64,000 nucleotides of DNA from Euonymus europaeus (Eukaryota > Streptophyta > Magnoliopsida > Celastrales > Celastraceae), in NCBI GenBank assembly GCA_963580455.1, contig OY756964.1:21364001-21428000 (forward strand), written 5' to 3'. Numbering within the stretch: the stretch's first letter is position 1; the number at the start of each line of letters is the position of its first letter. Shown here piece after piece: positions 38,219 through 49,863 of this stretch. The position numbers were made by a program, and so were the translations under genes. The notes beneath the pieces were generated by a model, which saw only the letters and a list, made by a program, of their open reading frames with translations, did no database searches and was not told the DNA's origin.

Positions 38219-40173
38219 AACTAGGAAAAGAACAGTAGATCTCTGTATCAGAGATACTAATCTAATATTCTTTCCCATTTTTGCTCAAGTCAAACCCCTG
38301 CACCTCTCTGTCTCCCCCCCTCCCATGTTTTTTTTTTGGCCTCTTCTTTTATTTATTTATTTTCCTTAATTACCGGCGACTCTTTTACTTATTTTTTTGG
38401 GCTTCAATTGCACACATTCTCTCTCTATTTTCATTTTTTCTTGGATTGAAAATTTGTGAAAGAAAAATGGAAAATACATAAATGACCATGGGAAAATTTA
38501 GCTGTTGGAATAAAACTCCCACAGTTTATGGAGAATAATCACCATTTTTTTTGGTAGTAAATAATGTGAAGTTGTCTTTATTTCAAAAAACACCTTTAAT
38601 AGTCAAAGTTTGAAATTTCCTTCCTGCAAATATTCTTTCTTGTAGAAGTCACTCTTAATATTGATCGGGGCAAGAAGATTGCCCTCTCCAAAAATCCAAA
38701 TAGGATGGTCAATGGTGATAACCGACCCGTAATTATGAAACTGGGCTGAAATAATTTTCATGTCGGTTGGATTTTCAATTTTGGTTCGGTTTTTCAATTC
38801 CATGTTTTTGGGTTCGATATCGGTTCTAAGAAGAAGAAAAATTGTGCCGAAAATAAAAATTACATATATTCAATGACGAATTTACATATTTTAAATTGTT
38901 TAATTGGCAAGATGAATGGTAGGTAGTTTAGAATTTTTAGTGAAAATTGTACGAAACTTTTATTCAATATACATTATTTTAAAATTAATGGTGGAAAATT
39001 ATTAAACGAAATATGTAATGCACATTGCATTAAATGGATGAATACCTAATACTTTAACATAAACTATAATTAAAAAAGCATAATTTTTTTTTGTCAATCT
39101 TATTTACTATGTAAGAGGACATAATTGGAAGCATACTCGACAGAAACTTACTAGAAAATTTGGCGAGTAAGAAATAAGAAATGTTATATTTTATAATTAT
39201 ATTTGAATCTTAATTACATAAATAAAAATTGGTATGTGTCACCCTCATGTCCAAAGACGTTTGCTTTTAATTTACTATAACGTTTGTTTGTTTGGTCGGA
39301 ATTGTTGGCTTCAGTTGTCATTTTGTGAAAATTTGACCCACTTTTTTCTCATTCTTTAATAAAAATTGGGGGAAAAAATTATGATTGATATACGTCTTCA
39401 ACACATTCATCAACGGATGAAACACCAACCTCCGGGTCATTAAAAAGAGAATAATGTTAAATTCACTCAAGATGTGGCTCATATTTTACACTAAATCTAT
39501 GGAGAAAAAAAAAATCATTGATTATGTACACACACACAAGATTTATTTACCATGCAACACTTTATATTAAATATGGTAATAATTTGGGGTTAAGTATTAT
39601 CACATTTTTTTAAGCATAAATACCATAAAATAAGAAAGGACAGGTGATATGGTGAACCCATCAACCAATTAAAAACATGCACAACTGAACCGAACCTAAC
39701 CTAAGAGGAAGGCAACAACCCAATCTTTGAATATGCAATTATGTCCAGCTCAACTATCATGGACTCATCCAAAATAGCATCCACCATACATTTCACTTTT
39801 CAACAGTCAACAATCTCAATATAAAATAATCACTTTTCAAATAGCTAGGCATGTCTTATCATCAAGCATACTATGTTCACTTTTCAACTGCCATCAATCT
39901 CAAATGCTCTTTTCCAACTGAGAAAATCAGAAAACCAAATAGAACTGGGAAAATAGTAGAATTTGACAAATAGAGTTTGCAAAATTGTTCTCCCGGAAGC
40001 AACTCCTTGCAACCATGTCCATAAATTAGTGATAACATATGTTAAAGCTTAAGTCAAAACTCCACATCAACAAATAAATTGCAGAAAACCAAATTTCACA
40101 CATACAAGTACTGAGCCACTGCCTAGCTTCTCCAAAACTGTGGTGGTGTTGTTCCTGTGTTTTATGAACTCTT
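38217..40173. other. Intergenic spacer, no gene seen
   Basis: This is AT-rich DNA between the kinase 5' region and the NOP58 3' end. No protein-like frame and no paired terminal repeats were found. Confidence 0.5.
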
Positions 40174-43100
40174 TTAATCCAGATTTTTCTTCTTCTTCTT
40201 CTCCTTTTTCTTGCTCGGCTTTTCAGACTCTTCATCCTCTTGGTCAACATGTTTTCTCTTCTTTTTCTTCTTTTCACCAGCAGCAACATTGTCCTCATTT
40301 TGCACGTCATCGTTCTCATCCAGGTGTTTCTTCTTCTTCTTCTTTTCTTTCTTTGCCGTCCCTTCACCTTCAGGCACTGCAGCATCAGGCAAAGCTGTTT
40401 CCACTTCTCCAGTCTTCTTCTTCTTCTTCTTTTTTCCCTTCTTCTCCTCACCAAGAACGTCAACATCTGCAACTTCATCAGCCTTGGGTGTCTCAGAGTC
40501 GGTCTTCTTCTTCTTTTTCTTTTTTTCTTTCTTCTCCTCACCAAGAACGTCAACATCTGCAACTTCATCAGCCTTGGGTGTCTCAGAGTCGGTCTTCCTC
40601 TTCTTTGACACTGTCTCTTCCAAATTACCAGCAGCCAAGTTTGGTGTTTGCCCAAGAATAGAGTCCGCAGCAGGATTATACGTCTACAAGAAAATAAAAA
40701 GTAACAATCACCTGTAACCAAGGAGTAAATAGAAGTATTACGTAAAGCAAATGTAAGACCTTGGCTGGGGTTATCAATCCTGAAGCCCCCTTCTTTCGAT
40801 CTTTGTCGTAAACTTCTATCTTAGGTTTTCCTTTAGCCGACCCAGCAGAATGACCCAATTCTCTCCCTTCAAGATTTCTTAACCGTGCTTCAAGCTGCAA
40901 GTATTTCGTATAAGTGAGATTATATAAATATGTGAATGTGTGTGTGTGTGTGTGTGCGCGCGAGAGAGGGAGAGGGAGAGGGAGTAGTGCAAGGCACCTT
41001 GGCTCGGTTCTCCAGTCCCATAGAGTTATCTTGGCTATCCCCAAGAGCATCATATCTAATTGCTAATGCAGCTTTTGCAGCGAGTGACCTGGAAATTTTA
41101 CCCTTCATCTTTGGGGCTGCCTGGCCAACCAAGGATGCATGGTAGAGAAGCCCATACTTGGGAGTTGCGTGTTTTGTCTTTAGAGCTCTGAAGAGAGCCT
41201 TCTCAGCACCAAGAATCTGAACTGTACTCCCAGGCTGCTTCGCTAGATTCAACAAACTGCCTCCATGGGCTATAAGGCGAGCTCCAACAAGCTCTCCAAC
41301 AAGAGCAGTCAAATTTGGCGCAATAGTGTTCATTCTGCTCTTCAAATAATCATATAGCTGAGCTCTATACTCAGCAAGGGATAGAACCTGGTCACAGAGC
41401 TCTCGGATATTCATCAAATCAACTTCACTAACTTCAGTTCCCATAGATATCATAGCTGCCTCCTTTAATTCCGTCTCCAATTCTTCAGGGAGTATCTGAA
41501 ATTTTAAAAGAAAATTCAGTAACCAAAACTTATACGATCATCATCCGACTTATTGTCCAAAGAAGCAGAACCCAAGTAAGATTAAATTAAGAATATTGCC
41601 TTTAAAGCACCATTGTAACAATCTCAGTCAAAGACGACATTTCCAGATGGAAATGCCAGTAGTCAGTCAAATGGCACACACAATGATACCACGACTAAGA
41701 AAAAGCTAAAAATTTATTAGAAGGGAAACATTGTTTCATAAGCATCCACCATGTAATAAATGAGCACACATTCTAACAAAACTTACATCAGAGAAGTCAA
41801 GCGCTGCAGCATTTTCACGACTACCCATCTTTTTCACCACTTTGGCATAAAGAATGTTGTCTTGCACAATCTTTGCAAGCTCTGGAAAATGCCAACCATA
41901 CCACTCTCTAACCCTCATTGCATAGGTGTTCAGCTCTTTATCAAGATCATCAAGCAATCCAATTGCCTGAATGATCATCGTGTCAACCTGAAAATAGAAA
42001 AGTAAGATATGCTGATCACAGCAGCCCTCCATAAATCTATGGCATTACTTAAAAACAATGCAGACATGAAAAGCGAGAAGAGAAAGTGAAGAGGCAATTC
42101 ACAACAATTGATTGTGCAGAAAGCCAGAAACATCACTTGGTAAGATCACAAAATGATAGTGTATGAGCAAGAGTGATGCATAAAGTGAATATCGGACAAC
42201 ACAGATAAAAGATTGTCCATTCTCACTTCGGGTCAACCTATGTGCTCATAGACAATAAACTCCTGCAGGTATTAAGAACATATTCCGAACATCCAATTGA
42301 AGCATTTAAATATGGAAGAAAAGAAGGAAAAAAAATAGCAAAAAAACAGCAACTAGATAATGGCTTATGGAACAAACATTCACTCTTCTTTTATATCACC
42401 AACTAATCTGAACATCATCCCACATTAATGTACTAGGTGATCCTGGTTAAATTACAAATTTTTAGATCTTTTCAGTAGACATGGTTCTAGTAGATGTTGA
42501 GGTACAATTTTCAACCATCAATGTGCTCCCACAAGCAGCACCAAGAGAAAAAACAAAATGGACATAATCCACATGCCACAGAACAAAAACTTGGATTTGG
42601 CAAGAGTCTCACAAGTCACAACTGGTGCTGACAGCAGCAGAAACCATAAAGAGAATTGCAAAAGTAGTATACCTTATCAGGACTGAACTTCAGCTTGTAT
42701 CTAGACAGACTATGAGACAAACCTAAGCTCATTGGTGCAAGGTCCTGAGCACCAAGACCAGTTATGAGTTCAGTTAACTGACTTCTCAAACCTCTCATCA
42801 ACTCCATGACAGCATTGTTGTGAACACATTCTATTTTCTGCAAGATAATAAATTTCCCAATTTAATTAAAATAAAACAGAATTCAATAGTTCCATAAATG
42901 AATAGGACCATTAGCATACCAGCTTTTCTTTTATCGCATTTCCAAGCTTTGAATCAGCCACAGCTAGTGTTTCGCCCTCACAATGGGCACGCAAGAACTT
43001 GCGCAAGCCTTTGCTTGGTGCACCATCAATAATTTTGGTTACTGCTTCTAACGCTTCTGATGTGTTCTCAAACTTTGAAAAAGCTTTCAGCTTCACAACC

Positions 43101-43720
43101 TAATGTTAGTAGTGACAAACTCTCAGATTTTTTTTCATGCAATAATAATTGCTGGAAAAACAAAAGCATCAACAAGCTGAAGATGAAGTAAAACTAAAGA
43201 AAACTACAATTTATTTGAGAAAAATAAATGGGAACTAAAAATGGTTTATATGAAGGGAATAGATCCCCTTGTCCTGGAAAGTATGTTCACACACCACATG
43301 ATGAGGAATGAAGGCTGAGCTCAGCAAAATCGATAACACTAAAAATTATATCTGAAGACCCAACTAATAACAAAAGACAACAAAGTTTGAGTATTCAAAT
43401 GTCAGATGGTGCTTCTACTGATCTTTCAGAGATGCAAATATACACACACAAAGAAAGAGAGAGAACCTGTCTGGCTGAATCTGCCGTGGAGAACTCCCTC
43501 CACAAGTCCTGAAAAAATTGCAAGACCCCATAAACGACTCGTTAGAAAGAAAACCCACCACCCAGCAACAAAAGGTAGCTGCTTACTACATTCAATAAAC
43601 TCTTTAGGCCAAGTATAATGAGATGGATGATTTTTTTTTTACCTCAACTTTAGATAGCCTTCCTTCATCTAATACTTTGAACAGGGCAAAGCCCGCCGGC
43701 GTCTCGAACAATACCAGCAT
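40174..43720 (-). CDS. NOP58: NOP58, box C/D snoRNP core protein
   Basis: NOP58 binds box C/D snoRNAs in the nucleolus with fibrillarin, NOP56 and the 15.5K protein to guide rRNA 2'-O-methylation. Coding exons from the 5' end: 43720-43643, 43508-43467, 43099-42920, 42837-42673, 41987-41787, 41495-40998, 40894-40760 and 40683-40174 (1809 nt, 602 aa, in phase). The N-terminal domain starts [16 protein letters not shown]. Exon 5 holds the NOSIC region ([15 protein letters not shown]). Exon 6 holds the snoRNA-binding Nop domain ([49 protein letters not shown]). From about residue 455 the tail is Lys/Glu/Asp-rich and contains a perfect-period 30-residue duplication (464-493 and 494-523), typical of the KKE/D tail but duplicated here. 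The ATG is confirmed by the family's MLVLFET start. Confidence 0.97.
40412..40592 (-). repeat. 90-bp in-frame tandem duplication in the NOP58 tail
   Basis: The block containing AACGTCAACATCTGCAACTT occurs at 40456 and again at 40546, exactly 90 bp apart. It encodes two copies of a 30-residue unit starting [20 protein letters not shown] and ending in a Lys run. Confidence 0.93.
40933..40985. repeat. (GT)n/(GA)n microsatellite in a NOP58 intron
   Basis: A TGTGTG run followed by GCGCGCGAGAGAGGGAGAGG lies in the intron between NOP58 exons 6 and 7. The transcribed strand carries CT then CA repeats close to the branch region of that intron. Confidence 0.85.
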
Positions 43721-44025
43721 CTTTCAATACTTGCTGAAAACTCTTACTAAACAAACAAGAAACAACCTCCAATCAGAAAACCCATTACCATAGCTGCTAA
43801 AATCAGTAAATACATATCGGAAGCTCTTGATTTCGCTGTAAAAATCGCATAACACCACCATTTTCGTATGTAAATGGGAGACAGAGATAACATACCTGAG
43901 GAGGAAGTGCTTTTCTGGAGATGACACAAAGTACGTGTTTCGTCTTTAGTCTGCTGTGCTCCACAAGGGCGAAACAGGCGGGGCGGAGGTGGGGAGGGAG
44001 GGGCGATAAAAGCCAGGCACAAAAT

Positions 44026-44050
44026 TAGGGGTTTTGGCTTTCAGGGTTTA
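44026..44050 (-). promoter_or_regulatory. Telo-box-like motifs upstream of NOP58
   Basis: On the NOP58 strand, AAACCCT (44049-44043) is followed 7 nt later by AAACCCCTAA (about 44035-44026). Both are telo-box or near-telo-box words about 320 bp before the ATG. Such motifs recur in plant ribosome-biogenesis promoters. The transcription start is not fixed. Confidence 0.45.
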
Positions 44051-44760
44051 AATGCAGGATAATTGGTTGACAGCTGCCACATAAAGCAAGGATATTTATG
44101 AGATTTCAATGGAAGTAAAACTGAGAGATTGTATACGTGTCAATATTACATAATAGGCTGTAATTTAACATGAAATACACGGATGCACAATAGTATTGCT
44201 TATTAGGGCTTTTTAGAGAATCGAACGGTGGGATCGGATGGGAAAGAATAAAACTAATGGGCCCTAAAATGTAACGAATGGGCTAAATTTAACAATGGAA
44301 ATTTAAAGCCCAGTGTTAATAACAAAAGAAATACTAAAAGTTATTTGCGAACAATTTGGGCATCATTTGCGAAATTGCATCCCAAATGGACCATTTGAGA
44401 ACAACTAGGGATGGGCCCGCCGCGTTGTCGGCGAATGAAGGGCAATGCAGGGTCTTTTTTTTTAAAGTGGTGTGAGAGAACTACTCCTCTATTGGTAGGA
44501 GCTGTGTCCCTTGTGTTAGACGACCCAAGCAATGTAAGGTCAGATAAGGAATATGGACTTCCCTTCTCTGCCTTTGTGCTTTTAGCTTTGGGTTCTTATT
44601 AGCATGCAGCCCAATGGCTTGCTTAGGCCCAATGACATTTTTTGTTGTTGAGTTACTAGCGCGCGTGTTTTTTTGTTGTTGTTAGGGTTTCCAATGCTTT
44701 GTGTGGGCGTGGTAACTGGGAGTTCTCTTAGGGTTTGGGCCAAATGGCATTTTTTGTTGT

Positions 44761-45186
44761 TGAGTGTACATAAAAATAAGAATATTGATGAGAGCAAAAT
44801 AGAGCACATGACGAAGAAAGTTAATTTATACCAAAAGATTCAATAATTTGCAAAGTCATATGAAGGATGATCAATGTAGTTAAAAATTCAAACATTTAGA
44901 TTATAACAGAGAACTACAAAAAGGGAGGGTATACATTGAAATATATGTGATGGGGTTGAAGAAGTATGATCATTCAATGAATTAAATTAAACATGTAAAA
45001 TAAATAATTTATTAATTTCGAGGTAGAAATTGAGTGTACATAAAAATAAGAATATTGATGAGAGAAAAATAGAGCACATGACAGAAGAAAGTTAATTTAT
45101 ACCAAAATATTCAATAATTTGAGAAGTCGTGATCAATGTAGTTAAAAGTTCAAACATTTAGAGTATAAAAGAGAAGTACAAAAAGG
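44761..45186. repeat. Direct repeat pair of about 160 bp, 269 bp apart
   Basis: Copies at 44761-44925 and 45030-45186 share TTGAGTGTACATAAAAATAA, AGAGCACATGAC and GATCAATGTAGTTAAAA, with small indels. They lie inside Helitron 2. Confidence 0.88.
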
Positions 45187-45189
45187 AAC

Positions 45190-48100
45190 TGTGAAGACAA
45201 TGTCTAACCTTTCAATAATTGGATAGATGATATATCAACAAAAGCAGAAGTAGATTTGTGATCGTTCCTGCGAATGTTTGAACTTTATTGAGATGAGTGA
45301 AAGAGAAAAGAATGATATTAAAAACACAAATCCTTGAATTTCCTTTTAAACAAAGAGGAATCAGGAAAAGTTTAGTACCAGTAGTAGTTGAACTTTTTCA
45401 AGAGAATCACTTAATCTGCATTTTTTTTTTAAATGTTATGCACACAATATTACAAAACCTTATAATAGCATCACATTGAGAAATAGAAGACATATTTGTC
45501 ACTTAAAGAGAAAAGCTATGTAAATCTATTAACAGAAAAGGGGAATACATGGGTAGATGTGTTCGTCAAACTATTTAAACGGCCCGTAACATAATTATAA
45601 TATATCAAATTGATTAACTTGAAGCCACATTTAACTGCATAACAAAAAGGAGTGTTGGAAAATGATTGCATGTATTACGTGGAAGTTATTTAGCATTTGT
45701 CTATGACAGGGGGAATGAATCATTTTGCAAAAGGTCTATGCAAAGTGACAAACACATCACAATGCGCAGTAGTTGTTACAACTTTGGAAATCCAGAGGCG
45801 ATTAGCAACAATTGCTCTTCATCACTATTCAATAAGCCCAATGTGCATACTCTTAGAAACTTTGAAACTAAGTTCAAAGTCTCATTTTTGTGCTTCTCTG
45901 GGAAGTTAGAGGGAGGTGACATTCATTTGATATTATGGATCATTTGATTTAACTATAATATATAACATATCAGTAATTACTCAAATAATAGAAAACCAAC
46001 CGATGAACTGTAATAACTCAAATAAGAAAAGCAAAAATCATGACCACAAATTGACGTACATGGACCAAACCAACTATATATGCCGGTTTCAAATGCTGAG
46101 TATGCAGAATGTACTCATAGAAATTGAAATGGCAGAGATTGTTCCACATCTTCTTTAACCCACATAAAAACATAAAACTTCCAATGATAAGTTTCAACGG
46201 AAGTTGATGAAAAATTTCATTTTTTGTGGGTATTCTTCAGTAAGAGTGAAGAAACGCTACAGAGGAAATTAGTTTGATGGAAGGAGAAGAGACGGAGAAG
46301 TTCCATAAAGCAACTGAGAAGATAAAACTCTATTAATTTATACCCATAATGGGCTACTGTGCCTGGAGTCGACCTACACAAGAAGGGAATGGAAATTCTT
46401 CTAGGGACACTGAATCACAAGTCAAGGTGGTCCGTGGGTCCGCATTAAAGATCACACTCTCCTTTTGACCATGAGACTTCATTTTCACATGGATTGGATC
46501 TTTAGTACCAGACCTTGAGAAAGTGAACTGATTGAGTTCTTTATTCTTCACATCAAATATCTCACCTATTTACTTGTACTAAAGAGATTAGTCTTCTTCG
46601 CCTATGAATTCACGTAGAAGAGAGACACTTATAAATTAGCGTACACCGTTTTAGCAAATGTACCATATGCATTAGTATATACGCTCAAGGCTAAAAAGAG
46701 AGCAAACCTCCTTCGAGTAAATGAGCCTAAAGTAGAATCTTCCCATAATCCAAGGTAAAACATTTTCAAAGTAAGTGCAGCAAGTATCTATTGAAGAGTC
46801 TCAATGTCAAATCCCAATATATTTGGTCATGAGATAGATGATATTGTAGAAATGCTTATGCACGAGCACCTAACGGAAGTTACATAACAACATTTCTAAA
46901 TGTCAAAGGCAATGCAGATCCAATAATGCATTATCTCAGTTAGCAATATTCTTTCTGGTAGGCGGTAGCACCTCCCTCAGTTATCCCGAGCATCGATAAT
47001 ATGCTAGTAAACATGATTTCTACTGGCATATCCTAATACCCAGCCGGAGAGGAAATATAAACATGTAGAAGGAGATTAGTAAGATCATTTCCACATTTCA
47101 TTCTTAAGGTTTATGTCTAATATCAAAGAAGGTAACATATTAGAGCGGAGAGTAAATGTTGGATTTCACTGGAAATTTCCAATTTTCAGATGTTTGATTC
47201 CAGTTTTCTTCCATTCTTTTACGAGTAAAAGGTGAAAATACACCCAATTTTCCTCTAATGGTTCACCTCTCTTCCATTCTGAAATGAAGCAAGCAGAGGG
47301 AAAATTCAGTTCAATTCATTCCCTTGGCCATCTCATATTTCATTTAGAAAGAGATAAGCAACAGGTCTTTTGAATGCTTAGATACTCCGTTTGACATTTT
47401 GAAGGATGAATGGTTATCTATTTTTTCTTTTTGGTACAGTGGAATATTTGATATCAAAGGAAAGTACTCCCCGTTTGTACTCGGGTTGCATTGAGGGCGC
47501 CAAGGAATCAAAATATATCAATCTATACATAGATACATAGACGCGCAAAACCACACAGTCCACCAAATTAGTCTAACATTCACACAAAAAATGTCATAGT
47601 GCCCCAAAACAACTGTAAAAACAACTGCAGCTAGTTTACTAAAGGTATTATAAGTTTCACTAATCAAAACAACTGCTCCCCAAGTCTATCAAAAAGCATT
47701 AAAATAAACATCGTGCTTCATAATGCCATACCAACAAAATGCATGATCTAGAAAGCTCATGGCTTTTCTCCTACCGGCTTGTGCAAGTTGAAAATTAAGG
47801 ACAGACCATGTGCCTGGTTCTGCAGGATCACCGAAGGCGAATGATCCTTGCAGGCATGAGCCTAATGGAATTGAAACTGTGAGTAAGGTATTTCTCTGTA
47901 GATAATTTTGAAACTGAAACCAATTGGATTGCAATGAAATTAGTGTGGGCTCTGGTTTTTGTTTTGCGACTCCCTTCAATACTTGGTATCTATATCTCAT
48001 CAATGTTCCAAACAAATAACTTCATCTACACATGTGCTTTTTTATTGAACCATTCAATTCACCCAATCACTTTGTAGAACTTCAACATAATCAAAAACTT

Positions 48101-49620
48101 ACAGCTATAAGGTCTACAGTAATTTGAATAAAATTTGTTTTATGGTGCCTTCCATACCAGTTACAGACAAACAATTGATGCATATCAATCCAATAAACAC
48201 CAGTAGTAATCAATGCAGGCAGATGAAAATGAACGAAGAAGTCAAAAGATGTGAAGGGCTTACTGATACAATGAAACTGCAGAATTCAAAGACTATTCAT
48301 CGATTGTAATTTCATCAAAGACAAATCATGAGCAGACCCAGGAACAAAACACAAAGAAGATGCAGTGTGGACATTTTTTACCAATGCGGATAGTGGACTA
48401 ATGGCTTAATTCCTTAGCACCACATCAACCATAGAGTACCCACAAAGCAGATGACTACTTGATGGCTTTTGACTTCTCATACTAATGTCTACACATCACT
48501 GATACCTTATCGATAATTTGAGCTCATTACATATTAAAGAGACTGATATTACATATTTTTGCTCATCATCAAATCCAATCAAGGAATTTTTATGGAAAGT
48601 TGGTAAGTAGAAAAAAAGAAACTACTTCATCATTAAGTTCTCTTTCATTGCCACAAAAACTATATGCTGGATCTCTCAATATTGTCTTGAAAAAATAATA
48701 AATAAAATATTACAGCCTAGCTTAGATTCCAAGAGGAGACATTCATTTCATCTTGTAGATCATTTGATATGATTTAGCATTTGCTGCCTAAATCCCATAC
48801 CTATACATAATGATGAAGATAGATAAGCCTTCTCTCTTACTAAAAGGTAGGTCATAGCATAGGAAATAGAACCAGAGAAGCAGGTACCAAGAACTGCCAC
48901 AATCAAAAAAATGACAAAAGAGAAGCAGGTACTAAGGTAGGTCACTTGTTCTCAAGGCACAATCTGACAAAAAGGTACCAAAAAACTGACAATCATAAGA
49001 AGTGGTAAGAAACAATATGTGCACAGCAAGTCCTCACAAAACAGAACACAAAAAGAGATAATGGAAATCAGAGCTGAAAGAAATCACAAAACACAATGAA
49101 ATTAAGGACATCTGACAATTGAGATGTAATTAATTTAACTAAGTAGAACCACACAATCAGCCTATGACAACAATTGAACCTAGTAAGTGGAACCACGCAG
49201 ATCAATAAGGAAACCCAGTCAAATATACAGTAGCAAAGCCTTCCTTTCTATTAAAGAAGAAGAAAGGGCAGCTGACCTAGATTTTTGGCTTTGCCTTGGT
49301 GTGAAGGGGAGGGAGCGGGCCGCAAGTTGCATGAAATCTTAGAGCACCACAAGGGTTTGATTCGTCAGTCCAGCAGTAAATTGTCGAACTCGGAGTCACT
49401 GCCGGAGAACTTATTTCGAAGTAGCTTTGGACGATGGTCTGTGGTGTGGAAATCAATACGTTGCAGCCTCCACCACCACAACCATCTCTGACAGCCTCTG
49501 ATAGCTTCGCCGCGCTGTCATCATGCTTGCCGAGTCGGTTCTGACAATGTCGACGTCGCACAGTTTTGACCATGTGGTTGTTTTTTGGACTGGAAAAAAA
49601 AACTCCTTAAAGCAAGGGGA
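45190..49620. other. Helitron 2 interior, no supported gene
   Basis: On the minus strand 46565-46354 reads as a possible terminal exon (acceptor AAATAG, open frame of about 70 codons ending CVGRLQAQ). Another protein-like stretch lies near 47840-47760 (SFAFGDPAEPGTWSVLNF). The 49573-49277 frame is also open. None matches a family I know and no consistent multi-exon model joins them. They could be captured exon fragments. Confidence 0.35.
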
Positions 49621-49639
49621 AGAAGATAGGAAGGAAAAA

Positions 49640-49725
49640 GTTCGCCTTGACTGGGACTCGAACCGTGGGCGTTTTGCACGGTACACTAAAAGTATTCCGC
49701 TAAACCATAAGTAGGATAGATTACC
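49640..49725 (-). mobile_element. tRNA-like SINE head
   Basis: On the minus strand an A box TGGTTTAGCGG (49708-49698) and a B box GGTTCGAGTCC (49664-49654) are spaced as in a tRNA, but the T-stem pairs poorly and no acceptor stem forms, so it is not a functional tRNA. Confidence 0.6.
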
Positions 49726-49863
49726 TTTAGCCCCGACCATTTTTAGAAAGCTCTTTCTGCCAAGTGATGGTTATATCGTTCACAAACATCCGACTCGCGC
49801 GAGTACGGGACGTCTCGGGCCACTCGCCCGGACATTGCGCGGAATCTTGCGCTTTTGAGTATA

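Noticed and set aside
40140..40721. Several long open frames over the NOP58 tail (Ser/Phe-rich on plus, Arg/Met-rich on minus)
   Set aside because: They are by-products of the purine-rich lysine codons of the NOP58 C-terminus in other frames.
43290..43320. Box C/D snoRNA candidate (ATGATGA ... CTGA) in a NOP58 intron
   Set aside because: The two boxes are only about 20 nt apart and lie antisense to the host gene, so no guide region fits. Other C-like boxes in NOP58 introns also lacked a partner at snoRNA distance.
47689..48015. 108-codon minus-strand open frame
   Set aside because: Only the middle part looks protein-like, there is no recognisable family and no promoter, and it lies inside Helitron 2. 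Not called as a gene.
49640..49725. Functional tRNA gene
   Set aside because: A and B boxes are present but the T-stem and acceptor stem do not pair, so it is listed as a SINE head instead.
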